64,000 nucleotides of DNA from Margaritifera margaritifera (lineage: Eukaryota; Mollusca; Bivalvia; Unionida; Margaritiferidae): positions 1,400,001 through 1,464,000 of the forward strand of contig JAQPZY010001495.1 in NCBI GenBank assembly GCA_029931535.1, read 5' to 3'. Under the pieces are notes generated by a model. The model had not been told where the DNA came from. It made no database searches and saw only the letters and a list, made by a program, of their open reading frames with translations. This document shows, piece by piece, positions 1-11,072 of the stretch. Each line of letters begins with the position of its first letter. The first letter of the stretch is position 1. A program made the position numbers and the translations under genes.

Positions 1-306
1 AAGGAAAATTTGTTTGAAAGTGGAGGGATTAAACGTAAGACTGATACTGAGTGTGCGGTAGCTATTTCTCCAAAGAGACATAAGCAACAATCTGTGATGG
101 AAAAAATGTCAAATATGACACTACTAAGAGACAGAGAAATTTTCAGTTGCATTGGGTTGATTGTTATCCCTGGCTTGAATGTATTGACTTGGAAGAAAAG
201 ATGTTTTGCAGTTGATCCATCAGCTAAAACATACATACATGAACCTGAAGAAGCCAAATGTATAACAACCAATGTTTTTGAAAAATTAAATTCTTTTAAG
301 AAATAA
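1..306 (+). CDS. 3' end of an ORF of unknown function, open at the left edge
   Basis: The frame is open from base 1 to a TAA at 304-306, giving about 101 residues. The first Met is at 10, but the true start is probably outside the window. The product is basic in its first third (KRKTDTEC, SPKRHKQQ) and ends in a lysine-rich tail. I see no domain I can name, no signal peptide and no membrane segment. A possible poly(A) signal AATAAA lies at 626-631. About 100 bases downstream begins DNA resembling the right end of a hAT-like transposon (401-501), so the ORF may be the tail of a transposon gene, or a host terminal exon beside a transposon end. Codon use is plain and there is no internal stop. 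Whether it is expressed cannot be told. Confidence 0.35.
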   Translation, partial: KENLFESGGIKRKTDTECAVAISPKRHKQQSVMEKMSNMTLLRDREIFSCIGLIVIPGLNVLTWKKRCFAVDPSAKTYIHEPEEAKCITTNVFEKLNSFKK

Positions 307-400
307 TTATGTTGTATATTATTTCGTTTGTTTTTTCTATGGATTAAGTACATACATCTCATCAAATCTCGGCAAGTGATTACCATTTTGGGACCATTGA

Positions 401-501
401 AAAGTAAGGTGGGACTAGTGAAGAGTAAGGTGGGACTAGTGAATTTTCTGAAACCACTTGTCCTGGACTAGTGGTTAAAAAAAAAATTTGCTCAGCCCTG
501 C
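401..501 (+). mobile_element. right terminus of a hAT-like element (5-bp-TSD family)
   Basis: Three copies of a GGACTAGTGA-like subterminal motif are followed by a terminus ending CAGCCCTG at 494-501. This is the same plan as the right end of the intact element at 21967-24472 (GGACTAGTAA repeats, then TTCGAGCCCTG). The left end is not in the window, so no target duplication can be checked. Confidence 0.5.
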
Positions 502-2640
502 ATGAGCATTAGTTTTCTACAAGTGTATGTGAACCTTCATGTGTCATGATGAGTTTTGGCGATCATTTATGATTTTGTTGCAAAAACACAGCTACTTTGA
601 TAATTAATACAAATAGTACATTTTAAATAAAACTACAGATATGAAATCTTAATAATGTTCTCTCACAGATACATGAAACTATCATACATTTATGCAATGC
701 CTCTATTAGGTGCATGAATGCATTTTCCTTTTTTTCACATATAGAAATTCAGTAAAATAATGAACTTAAATTCATTATCATCTTTACATTTCTCTAACAG
801 TGGAATTTTTTTCTTGTTTATGTTCATGCAGCATCTGCCAGAATTATGCATTCTCAAGTCTTGATTACCCCACTATAATGCTGTGATTGGATGTCGAAAA
901 AAATCATGTACTATGGTAATGAGAACTTGTGTATGGGGTTACTCTTGGAACCTGTGCGATTTTGTTTCACTTCATTTGGGTGTGAATGCAATTTTAAAAA
1001 AAAAAATCAATATTTATTGTTCTTTTCACAGCAAGGAGTTGATTATATCGCTAACTTTCATAAGATAATTTAAAAAATAAAAAATTGCATGAACTTCAAC
1101 ATAAATATGAACATAAATGCATCTGTTGATTCCGATAACATAGTACACCTCACCCTTGACAACTTGTGCACAGTTGGGTTCAAAAACAAAAAGCATGGCA
1201 TAAGTGAGGGTGCAAGTTACAGAGGGACCTCTGAAAAATTAAGAAAGTGATGGACATCAACAATGTGAAGAAGGGGGGAACAGGTTAAGTTGTTGAATAT
1301 TCGTTTAATAATCACATTGGGAATAATTGTGAGTAAATAGCTTTTTCTAATGAAGTTCTTGTCTTTTCTGTATATATTACCTTTATTTTCAATATATCCA
1401 ATCTCTAAAAGATCATTTAAAACATTACACGAAGTAGTTTGAACATACATCACTTGTGTACCAATGAAAACATTGTGTATTGCTGCTTTTTGCATGTGAA
1501 TGTGTGTGTTTCTATCGATTCAGAATAAAACAAGATTCTTTATTTTTAAAAAGAGTGACAGTTATTCAGAGAAACGACATCGAAGCTTGCTTTTTTATTG
1601 TTATATTAACAAAATACTGATGCTGTGATTTCATTGGAAGTTATAGCAAAATTTCTGCTGATCCTTGCGCAAACCTCTGAGTGCCAATTCTGAAATTTTA
1701 AGTTCACTATAAACTTTGGAAGATCACTTTTCCATAATAAATTCTATCTGTGAAACTAAGCTTTTCATGCACCTAGTGTACCTTTTGCTTGGTTCCTTTG
1801 CTATCATTCATCACATTTGTGAATAAGTATGGTAAATTAATGTTAGGTACTTTAGTTATATTACATCTACAGTACTTACAATGTTCTCAGTTGTTCGAAT
1901 AGTCAGTGGAAACGAGTTGTCACACGACTGTGACCGCTAGCTCTTGCACTGGTGGGATTTACATGCCTTTTAACTTCTTTTATTCTACCCCCAATACTTG
2001 ATTTCATACAAAAGACTAATTAACATGATAATATAATTTAATTGATTGTAACAACGCAACCAACACATCCATAAGTTGGAGATCAAAACATAGTACTTAA
2101 TTAGGTTCTCACAGAAATTGCTTGCGGGCATCGCTGTGATGGTAGAGTTATACTTTTCACATTTGAATGCAAGAGGGCATATCCACTTATGATGATTACA
2201 CTGAAACTGAATTAAAAGATAAAACTAAAACATGAATTTCACTTGATAAAACTTACTTAACTGGTTTTTATTTCTTAAAGTGTTGCCACCAATTGGCATT
2301 ACTAACATTTTAATAGATTAAAATTTTGTCATATATTGTTATTTACAGTGTACTGAGAATTGTTTACAAAGAAAATATAAAAAAATATATGACTTCTTAT
2401 TAAAAGTTGCAAATTTCTTGATGTTGATTCAGATTTCTGGACACTAACTGGCCTTTTTTAACTATAAAACAAGTGATGTATCAAGGTTGAATTTACTAGT
2501 TTTTATTCCAGCTTTATTCACGTTCAACAAACAAGGCTCACTTTTTTTTGCATTTTCTAAAAGAAAAAATGGGATCCACACCTGCCTCTGTTATAAGTAG
2601 GTCTGCAAGTTACCAGGCATGCTATACTGAGGGAGTTGTC
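502..2640. other. AT-rich non-coding DNA
   Basis: No gene, RNA or intact repeat recognised. The short ORFs here (for example 883-1073 and 1217-1495 on the minus strand) show no domain and no splice context. Confidence 0.5.
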
Positions 2641-2649
2641 TATTTAAAA

Positions 2650-2989
2650 AAACTTGAAATTTAGATTTATTATGCAAAATGTAGTATTAATAAAGTTCAT
2701 GAGGCATTGGCATTATGTTAATATCTTTGTTAGAACTCCCAAAAGAGAATGCATTCAGTAAGTGTCAGAACATGTGTGATTTTGTTAACTTTTTCATTAT
2801 AATGTAAATACGACTTTAAAAAATTTTTTATTTGATATCTTTTCAAATTGCCTACACTTCAATGGAAACAAGTGCATCATGAATGCACCTGTAGGTTCTG
2901 ATAATGTTTGATTAAGAAAAAACCGCTGAAATTTAGGTGCATCATGCAATATCTGGTATTAATAAAGTTGACACGTCATTGCCATTATG
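2650..2989 (+). repeat. degenerate direct duplication; the second copy is the hAT target
   Basis: About 2650-2745 and 2926-2989 (continuing at 4039-4060) are diverged copies of one sequence sharing AGTATTAATAAAGTT and CATTATG. The first copy reads straight through GGCATTATGTTAATATC. The second is interrupted after CATTATG by the hAT element and resumes with TTATGTTACTGTTATC. The first copy is therefore a paralogous empty site. Confidence 0.6.
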
Positions 2990-3326
2990 CAGGACTAGAA
3001 ATTAATGCTAATCCACTATCCCGTGGTTAGTGATTTTGCCGACGGATCACTAAACCCCAGCCATCACTAATCCGTTGGAGCAGTGAAAATTATTGCTGGT
3101 ATAATAGTTAAGAAGTAGTCGTGAGTATGCATTCCTGGTAAAGGTTAATTGATTTGTTTATTGTGTTAACTGAGTACCGGTACATACCAACATCATGCAC
3201 TTGGTGAGGTATACTAATTGCTTGCAGTGCAAATGGACACTGACACAGGTGTTAAACCATTCATCCACTCATCAAGTAAATTAGTGTGATTACTGTCAAA
3301 ACAGTCTTTGCACACATGGAACGAGC

Positions 3327-3818
3327 GTGGTGTACAGCCCCCAAGTACTGATTTCATTACTGATGATAACTAAAGGTATAGGGTCCCAGGCTAGTATTAA
3401 CCAATCAGAAAGGTCACATTTGCTGAATCAACGAATAATCCAGAATTATATCGAACAATGTCTTTTAATTTATATCATTGTTGATAAACATTTAGCGCAA
3501 AGTATGGTGACAATTGTAACCATGTGGAAGTATTTACAAGGTGCCCAGCTGTCACTGAAATGTCAGAAATTAGATGATGACAAGAGAGAGCATGATCGCA
3601 AATATGATCAAGGGAAGAAACTAAGAAAGTACCAGAAATGCTGGGAAAGTGAACACAAATAGCTGAAGTATGACTCGGGAGAGACTGTGATGTTGTGCAC
3701 TTTCTGCACTGAGTATTTGAAGAAATATGAAAGTGCACAGGGTACTTCATTCAAGGTCTTGTTGGTGAAATACAGTTGTTATTGTTTTGAGTTGAAGTCA
3801 TTGAATAATAAATGTTGA
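3327..3818 (+). pseudogene. TTF/BED-type zinc-finger fragment of a hAT transposase
   Basis: One frame runs from ATG 3327 to TGA 3816-3818 with a single internal TAG at 3660-3662. Just around that stop it reads KLRKYQKCWESEHK, stop, LKYDSGETVMLCTFC. The pattern of basic residues, W, then LKYD, then a C-x2-C pair is the N-terminal TTF-type zinc finger found before the hAT transposase core (ZNF862-like proteins). The downstream His pair and the catalytic domain are absent, and the frame ends about 50 codons after the finger. It is a dead piece inside the 2990-4038 element. The first 80 or so residues match nothing I know and may be non-coding. Confidence 0.5.
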
Positions 3819-3868
3819 ATTATAAACTGAACTGAATTATAAACTGAACTGTCTTCTGTTTGATTTTA

Positions 3869-3980
3869 GCAGAATCAGTGACATTTAGGCAGGATCAGTG
3901 ACATTTAGGCAGGATCAGTGACATTTAGGCAGGATCAGTGACATTTAGGCAGAATCAGTGACATTTAGGCAGGATCAGTA
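3869..3980 (+). repeat. 20-bp tandem repeat, about 5.5 copies
   Basis: The unit GCAGGATCAGTGACATTTAG repeats with only G/A changes in GGATC/GAATC. It sits just inside the right terminus of the 2990-4038 hAT element, in the same place where related elements carry GGACTAGTAA repeats, so it may be an amplified subterminal transposase-binding site. Confidence 0.85.
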
Positions 3981-4038
3981 AAAATTTTATTTTGGTGATC
4001 CTGTGGGTTGTGAAAAAAATTCCTAATTTTGAGCCCTG

Positions 4039-4910
4039 TTATGTTACTGTTATCTAATGAAAAACTTTAAATGTTTCTGTCAATTTTTTTGCGCAACGCC
4101 ATAGATAAATCAGTGCCCTATTGTATACTTTCCCAAATATACTTTACCATTAAATGAATTACGGAAAATTTATGGAACGAGTCTGCATTTCTAACTGTTG
4201 AGGCATATTGTAACCAGCACTAAAAGGTATGTCTTTTTGTGATCATTTTTCAAATGCTTTTGGTGCAAGCATAGTTTAACATGTCACCTTTTCAGTTTGT
4301 GCCTCAATACCCATTGATTGAAAGGGTGTTAGTAAATAACTGTTATTTTGTTGATATCATTCATCAAACACTTCTTTACAAATAACAGCCTATGCAATCT
4401 GAATTCCTTCTCTAAATAACAATTATCCTGCTTGAATTGTCGCAGTATTTCATCACAAAAATTCTAAAATTAGTTTTTGAAAGCAGGACAAAGAGTGTAA
4501 TATATACCAGCAAGATAAGCTTTTATTTTAATTCCCAGTAAGTGCCTCAGGATTATATGAGATAGGATTGGTCATCTGACAGGTCATTGGGATTAGTCCA
4601 GTGAATGGTGAACAAAAATACTACTTACCTGTATGTGAAGAAAAAAAAATCATCATAATGAGCCTTTTTTTATGCTGTTTTCATCATGGAACTTTTTTGC
4701 ACATTACAGTTCAAAACACACATGATCATTTTTGAGCAGGAAAGGTGAAAACTGTTGTCAAACTGAAGAAAACTTAACATCAGAAACAGTTTCAGATATC
4801 TATATGAAATTTAGCACATATATTAGACTTGTGGTATAGATGTGCCTTTTGCACTTCACAATTCTTCAGTTTGATTATTTTTAATGATCAAATCCATTTT
4901 GTTGTTTATC
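4039..4910. other. AT-rich non-coding DNA
   Basis: The beginning continues the target sequence of the hAT insertion. Nothing else recognised. Confidence 0.5.
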
Positions 4911-4914
4911 CATC

Positions 4915-5190
4915 CATTCATCGTGCCTTTTACATTTTACACATATTAGACTAGTGGTGTAAGCGGTGTAGGTGTGCCTTTTACATTTTACACATATTAG
5001 ACTAGTGTAGATGTACCTTTTACATTTTACACATATTAGACTAGGGGTGTAGATGTGCCTTTTACATTTTACACATATTAGACTAGTGGTGTAAGCGGTG
5101 TAGATGTGCCTTTTACATTTTACACATTAGACTAGTGGTGTAGATGTACCTTTTACATTTACACATATTAGACTATTGGTGGAGCACAAC
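4915..5190 (+). repeat. minisatellite, about 40-55-bp units
   Basis: About six units built on CCTTTTACATTTTACACATA then TTAGACTAGTGGTGTAGATG. Some units carry an extra TAAGCGGTGTAG, so unit length varies. Units are highly similar, indicating recent expansion. Confidence 0.85.
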
Positions 5191-5466
5191 TCTCAAAATG
5201 TTCACAAAGTATCCACCAAATTTGGTACACATTTCAGGCAGTTGTGTAGAGGCACCTCTTGATACTGTGAATTTTGGCTAGATGACTTTTGTAACTGATT
5301 GTTTTAATGAGATACTATGTCTCATCTTCTATTACATGTATGTATACCTTCATCACATCAGACATGTTTAGAAATTTTGGTAAATGTTGCAGCCTTAGAG
5401 CATATGTTATGGGCTTGATAGTTTGATTTTCAGAATAGCGCAGTTCTTTAGTGTTAAGTTAAATTG

Positions 5467-5592
5467 CTCATATTGTGCTGTATATACATGTACTGTATAT
5501 ATTGTACATAACAGAAGACTACAAGGTACATGTAGATTAGTTCATGTAACTAATTGAGTTACCTTTACTTAATAAAGTTGTTATTAAAAAAA
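5467..5592 (+). mobile_element. LINE 3' tail, strongly 5'-truncated
   Basis: This segment aligns by eye with the tail of the LINE at 14540-15187. Both have TACATGTACTGTATAT-like sequence, then a block around GATTAGTTCATGTAACTAATTG, then CTTAATAAAGTTGTTATT. No coding part is left. It abuts poly(A)-rich sequence at 5585-5595. Confidence 0.6.
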
Positions 5593-5599
5593 AGTAATT

Positions 5600-5706
5600 A
5601 GTAACAAAAAAATTACCAGGGGCAATAGGATTTTGAAAGTTGATATTTTGTTCACTTTAAAAAAAAAAGGTAAATAGTTTTTAAAAAAAGTGAAATTCGA
5701 GCCCTG
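5600..5706 (+). mobile_element. hAT right-end fragment
   Basis: It ends with GAAATTCGAGCCCTG at 5692-5706, the right terminal inverted repeat of the 21967-24472 family. No matching left end or target duplication was found, so this is a solo end. Confidence 0.45.
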
Positions 5707-6145
5707 TTTAAATACTAGTAAAGTCATTTACAGTCTACTCTTTGTCACATTTCAAATGGTTAAATTTCTTTGGTAGGACTAGTATTTAATCATTACAACA
5801 GAGCGGGTTGTAACACACCACTAACTCTTGTGGGCAACTGAATGGATTATTTATATGTCCTGTGGCCTTCATAATTCAGGCCAAAATTACATTCTGATCT
5901 TATCCATCAAGCCTCAGTAAAAATGGTGAATATTCACAGGAGATAAAGTGTGGTTTAATACTTGTAATAGGTGAATTGAATGGGCACTTTATTTGTGTTA
6001 TTTTAATTGACAGAAACTTTCTTGTGAACAAGTAAATATAGTGAGGACGTGTACTTTAATGATTTCTGCTCCCCACTCCACCACCAATATTTTAATAAAA
6101 TGTAAGTGTCTGCTAGGTTTCTATAACACCTGCTTTCATTTACAT

Positions 6146-6477
6146 CAGGGGTTGGCAACCTATGGCTTGCGAACCAAATGTGGCTCACTATGGAACAAAA
6201 TATGGCTCTTTTATCATCCCTCAAATACACAACAAAAAATTAATTTAAATTACACTTAATATTAAAAATAAAAAAATGCACAATTGCTCAGATCAAATTT
6301 GGTCTTTTTGCGTATTCTTTTCTTCTCATATTAATAATCAATGTGTTTAATATCAATAATGTTAATTGTATACTGTCAGTTACAAATGGGCTTTCTTTAT
6401 ACTGGCTCTATGTTGATCTCTTGCTCCGAATTGTGACATAGTTTGGCTCTTTAAGTATAAATTGTTGCCGACCCCTG
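6146..6477. mobile_element. hAT MITE with 8-bp target duplication
   Basis: The 332-bp element starts CAGGGGTTGGCAACCTATGG and ends TTGCCGACCCCTG, giving inverted termini of about 14 bp. It is flanked by ATTTACAT (6138-6145) and ATTTACAC (6478-6485), an 8-bp duplication with one mismatch. Repeated TGGCTC motifs lie inside both ends. No coding capacity. Confidence 0.8.
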
Positions 6478-7876
6478 ATTTACACCACAAAATGGAATTA
6501 CTTCATACTTAAGAATATGATTTACATGCCCTGCCAGAAATGAGGAAGGGGCACATACTTGTAGTGTTATCCTTGATCCAGGGGTGTATATATTTACAGG
6601 ATAACAGTTGCTAGGTTTACACCTGTATGGTTTCTGGATGCATTATTTGCTAATGGGTGTCTGACTTTCTGTATGGTTGGAAAAGATATTGTTAAGAATC
6701 CTGGGTCAGATTTTTATGCTATTTCATGAATGTCTCCATTCCAGACATTTAGAACATTTTAGGAAATTTTCCAGCCCTGTCTGCCATGTTCTTGGCCATG
6801 GAAGAGTATCTTAACATAAGGTGTCAGAACTTGCTGCATTGTTGATGTAAATAAAATGTCACCATTGTCCTGAAATATGTTTCATCTCTTGTTTTGCCAG
6901 CCTGTCCATTGATCCTGAGGTGCTGAATTGTCTGCCAGCTTGACCATTGATCCTGAGGTGGTGAATTTTTACTTTTACTTTAGATTGGTATCTTAGAGAC
7001 CATGGGACTTATGGTTACTGAACTTGGTGTCTGGATGCATTTTGGTTTTCCAGGCAAAATAAAAAAAGTAACATAACCTAAATTTTCACACTCCATTGAT
7101 TTTTGTCAAGTTTTATGATTAAGTCAGCTTTTCTACTGGCTTGCAAAGTCATGAAATTCTGCCAGAGAGAGATGGTTCAGTTTTCAAAAATACAGTGATC
7201 CGTCCCCCAATTCCAGTGGTTGGGTTAGGGTTGGGGCTTGGGGATAGAATAATGATGGGAGGCTGAGAATTATGCAATTAGAAAAGTGCTTGATGAAACT
7301 TGCTACTTTTGTACTTGATAATCTAGATGAGACCTTTTGTTCAAGTTCAGTCATGGTCATAGGTCACTGTGACTGTTTTAGTATTCTTTGATGGTTTTGG
7401 TTACCTTTTTTTTGTTGAAGTGTTTATCCATTATTACACAGTTAAAATGCTTGGTGAAGGAATGCTTCTTAATAACAGGAACATAACCCTTGATCAACTA
7501 GGTCACTGTGACATACATGTACACTTCCTCTGACAAGTGATATGTTAGGTTTCACAACAAGTACTGGCAGGAATTCCAATGAATGAAATTCCCATGTTTT
7601 TAAAGATGTTTTGAAGGGCTTAATTTATTGTTTAAAACTTATTCACCAGATTTTCATGAAGCTTGATGTGTGGGCCAGAGGAAATAGTGCCACATAGATG
7701 CTAATGTAATGTGATCTTGGGATAAAAGTCTTTGTGTAGAAAAAAAAAACTACAGTGGAAGAATACGAGACACTGTGCTCTATGGAACCCTTGTAATTTT
7801 GTAATCAGATGTATATGTGTAATTAAGAACAAGAATTTTTAATAAGTAAATTTTATTTTGCTTTCATATTTTTCAG
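6478..7876. other. intron-like DNA upstream of FERM exon 1
   Basis: Contains a tandem duplication of about 38 bp at 6896-6968 (CCATTGATCCTGAGGTG twice) and, at 7320-7720, diverged dispersed repeat DNA with GGTCACTGTGAC motifs. No upstream exon of the FERM gene could be recognised, and no start codon for it. Confidence 0.45.
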
Positions 7877-7981
7877 GGAAGTTTGAAAGCCCAGGTTCTC
7901 ATGGATAAAGTCTTTGACCATCTAAATTTGTTTGAGCGGGATTACTTTGGATTACGCTGCATTGACCAAACTGGACAAACA
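7877..7981 (+). CDS. EPB41L4A-like: FERM-domain protein, exon A (EPB41L4-like)
   Basis: The exon is 105 bases, phase 0, exactly 35 codons. It is preceded by a pyrimidine tract and TTTTTCAG (7869-7876) and followed by the donor GTAAGT at 7982. It encodes the end of the FERM N-lobe (F1): a KVFDHLNLFERDYFGLR block, the hallmark of band 4.1-family FERM domains. Together with the exons at 29136 and 54234 it forms a continuous frame that fits the EPB41L4 (NBL4) branch best. FERM proteins of this group link membrane proteins to the actin cortex at cell junctions. The exon or exons for the first ~30-40 residues must lie further upstream and were not found. Family membership is strong; the exact paralogue is less sure (FARP and FRMD were considered). 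Confidence 0.88.
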
Positions 7982-8954
7982 GTAAGTATACAGACTGTTA
8001 TGGTCAACTTTATTGACTTGACCTGATATGACAAGCATAGACCCTGATAAACAGTTTTGTTGAATTGATATTTAGGTTTAGCACATCAGGGATTAGATTT
8101 GTATCTTATCTGCAGGAAGATTCAAGAGTTTATGTTATACTGTATTTATAGTAGTAGTAATCTTATGGATATTTATATTTACAGTTGTTACAGTAAGAGC
8201 TTGTATTGAGGATCAAATATTTTGCTGTCTGTCCATCCATCTAGCATGAACATTGAGGTTATGGTTTGCATTTGCATTTTCTCACACACTACCAATATTC
8301 CTTTTAAAGTAACATGACTGGTGTTTTATGAGAGTACTACAGCCATGAATGAAAATTAGGTCATGGTGACCTATATTTAATAGTTTAGTGATTTGTGCTT
8401 ACATTTGCATTAAGTTTCTTGAAGTCAGGGTTTGTCTTTAGTTCCTTTTTTAGACACTATTTCTCAAAATTCATAGTTCAAACAAACTATTAAAAAAAAT
8501 CTACGTAGATTGGTACCCCATGAATAAAATGAATTTACAGCATTCATGCTTTGAAATCTGGTTGTACTGCAATTGGTGGTTTTCTTTATGTGTGTATTAA
8601 TCCACTTAATCAACTTTTCATTTCAAAAGTACTAGGTAAATGTGGTCTGTTTTTTCACACTTCATTGGTAAGTGCTACGGATGGATAGGATAAAGGAATG
8701 AGTGTCATAATTTATCATTTAAACTGGATTTTATGATATTTAGTTATCGAATAAAAATGTCCATAGTATCAAGGTTTAATCTTGAATTGAGAAGTACAAA
8801 GTGATATGATCTAAAGCAAAGAAAATTTTAAAAAAAATCTAAAATGGCAAAGTGCAAGTAAGTGGTGGTTATGAGCTACAAATTTTAATAACTCGTGAAA
8901 ACCTATTTAAAAAGGAATTTTAAGCATACAATTAGGGGTACATACAAAAATAGG

Positions 8955-10160
8955 TACATGGTGTTTTTACATGTAGCTCTACTGGTAATCGACTTTTTCT
9001 TATTGCTACTGCTCATAAACTACTTGGAGGATTACCATGAAACTTTACATATACATTCATTCCAAGGTCTAGTTGATCCTATAAAAAAAAATGGTGCCAC
9101 TCGGACATATAATATGGCCACCACAGTGGCCATCTTGAAAATCATGTTTTTGCTACTCCTCCTGAATTTAATGTTATATCAACATGGGGTTTTCACCACT
9201 ACACATCTTATGATGTTTAGTTGGTCCCAAATGAAAATGATACCTATCTGACATCCAATATGGCTATCATCTTGAAAATCTTCTTATAACTACCACTTCT
9301 AAGTGGAAAGTCATCAGCATAGGGTTTTCACTAAAAGACTTCTTCAGATTCCACATTGGACCTAAATAAAATTGTGCTGATCTGACATCCAATATGGCTG
9401 CCACAGCAGCCATCTTAAAAATTGTTATTGATACTTCTCCTGGACGGATGATCAGATCAAGATGGGGTTTTCACCAAAAGACTTCTTATGATGTCTAGTT
9501 GGTCCTTAATGAAAATGGTGCCACTCTGACAGCAAATATAGCCTCCATGGCAGTTCTCTTAAAAATTATGTTATTGTTACACCTCCTAAACAAAAAGACA
9601 TATCGACATGGGATTTTCACCAAAAGACTTCTTATGATAACTAGTTGGTCCCTGATAAAAATGGTGCCAATCTGGCCTTCAATATGGCCACCATCTTGAA
9701 AATATTAATGCTACTTCTTCTAAATGGAAGGTCATATTGACGTGGGGTTTTCACCAGAAGACTTCTTATGATATATAGTTGGTCTTAAATGAAAATGGTG
9801 CCAATCTTACATCCAATATGGCTACCACAATGGCAACCTTGAAAATCTTGTTATCACTACTCCATAATGGATGGTCATATCTACATGGATTGTCACCAAA
9901 AGACCTATAATTTCTTCATAATGGATGGTCATATCTACATGGATTGTCACCAAAAGACCTATAATTTCTAGTTGCATTTAAAATGAAAATGCTGCTGATA
10001 TTATGTCCACTGTGGCTACCAGATGGTTTCAACACTTTGCAGTTAAATTAAAGAAATATTCTTGTATTCCTGGAAATTCTTTTTGGGCAGTAGAGTGTTA
10101 GTCGCTTAGAAAAACTTGTTATGTATTCCAAATATCATATTTTTTCCAGAAATAACAAAA
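8955..10160 (+). repeat. modular repeat island 1 (head, ~140-bp body units, tail)
   Basis: The head (about 8970-9075) contains CTACTTGGAGGATTACCATG and CATTCATTCCAAGGTC. Body units of about 135-150 bp follow, each with TTGGTCCTAAATGAAAATGG, TGACATCCAATATGGC, CATCTTGAAAATC and GGGTTTTCACCAAAAGACTT. The tail near 10050-10130 contains TTCCTGGAAATTCTTTTTGG. The same modules in the same order occur at 38915, 49930 and 55530. Short ORFs inside are accidental, since the unit length is not a multiple of three. Confidence 0.85.
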
Positions 10161-10263
10161 CCTTGCAAAACATGTTTCATCTATCCAAAATCTAAAATCC
10201 CACATCAAAGATCCAATGCATATATATTGAAAAAAATAAATGTGTGATCTAGTTCCTTTGTGT

Positions 10264-10383
10264 AGGTTTGAAATGCCTTATCCAGAGCTGTCTAATAGCA
10301 ACATTAATCGGAAAGATAGAGAACTTTATTGGATACACCAATTACATACTCCACATCTGGTAGGGATCAACATTTCTGTTTAA
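10264..10383 (+). pseudogene. C-terminus of Penelope-type GIY-YIG endonuclease, truncated
   Basis: The frame starts with the first base after the target duplication and runs 39 codons to TAA 10381-10383. The segment NRKDRELYWIHQLHT is the conserved block at the end of Penelope GIY-YIG domains, where R..RE..WI..L.T precedes a short glycine/asparagine stretch. The catalytic GIY and YIG motifs lie upstream of the truncation point and are absent. A second frame (10329-10646) opens just before the stop and encodes an acidic stretch with no known motif. It could be the natural continuation after a frameshift, but this is uncertain. No function is expected. Confidence 0.7.
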
Positions 10384-11018
10384 ATGGGAGTCCAAGTATT
10401 TCTGACTTTATTTATTATATTTCCTGCCATACAAACATAGGTGATTTGGCCGATTATCTCCCCGAAATAGATTCCCCATTCAGAGATCCATTCGACGATG
10501 TTACAGTTCACCCATTTATTAATCATGTGGACAATCTTATGATCCCACCAGGATTGGTATTATGTAAACAATATGATACTCTGGTGAACACACAAACAAC
10601 CATGAACCTATATAATACCATGGCGGTTTTATGTTTTGTAATTTAAACGTTAACTGTTTATTCACGCAATACAGGATAAACAGCCCTTGTAATTACAAAA
10701 TGAATATTTCAAAGGAGTTTTGTAGCCACTTCATCTTTTACCCCTATTTTTACGTAAAAACTTATTTTGGTTTTTATGTTCGACCACTACTTAAGTTGAT
10801 CCCGGCTGCATGAAACAAAAATTTCATTTGAAACCCGGCTTCATCAAACAATAATGCCATAAGAGGAACAAATAATAATAGGTTGTGATAATACAACCCG
10901 TCTAAAAAGGGAGACAGCAATTGTCATATGACCCAAAAAGTGGCTGCACTGGCAGCTAGGGGTATATAAACTTCACACTGACCAGATACAGTGATCAGTT
11001 GAACAAATGAATCAACAA

Positions 11019-11072
11019 GACCAATTCCCTCTGATGAGCTACAAAATTAACGAAACCGGTCAGGGACCAAGG
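11019..11072 (+). ncRNA. type I hammerhead ribozyme
   Basis: The core CTGATGA (11031-11037) is followed by a short stem II (11038-11051: closing G-C, then a C-A mismatch, U-A, A-U). Next come GAA (11052-11054), a two-pair stem III closed by a CG loop (AC at 11055-11056 with GT at 11059-11060) and the cleavage base C11061. Stem I forms between CCCT 11027-11030 and AGGG 11062-11065, with an outer ACC/GGT pairing across an internal loop. A minimal stem III is the known feature of retrotransposon hammerheads, which are thought to cleave best as dimers. The C-A mismatch in stem II may weaken activity. Confidence 0.75.

Larger units (their letters stand above)
2990..4038 (+). mobile_element. hAT-type DNA transposon, non-autonomous, 5-bp TSD TTATG
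   Basis: The 1049-bp element starts CAGGACTAGAAATTAA and ends TAATTTTGAGCCCTG, imperfect terminal inverted repeats of the CAGGGCTCGAAATTA kind. It is flanked by TTATG on both sides (2985-2989 and 4039-4043). A paralogous empty site nearby (about 2650-2745) confirms the junction. Near the left end are GGATCACTAA motifs; near the right end is an array of GGATCAGTGA repeats. It carries a broken TTF/BED-type zinc-finger reading frame. The 5-bp duplication differs from the 8 bp usual for hAT, so the exact superfamily branch is inference. Confidence 0.75.

Noticed and set aside
8895..9699. ORFs of 118 and 66 codons in island 1
   Set aside because: They follow the ~140-bp repeat units, change frame from unit to unit and have no domain.
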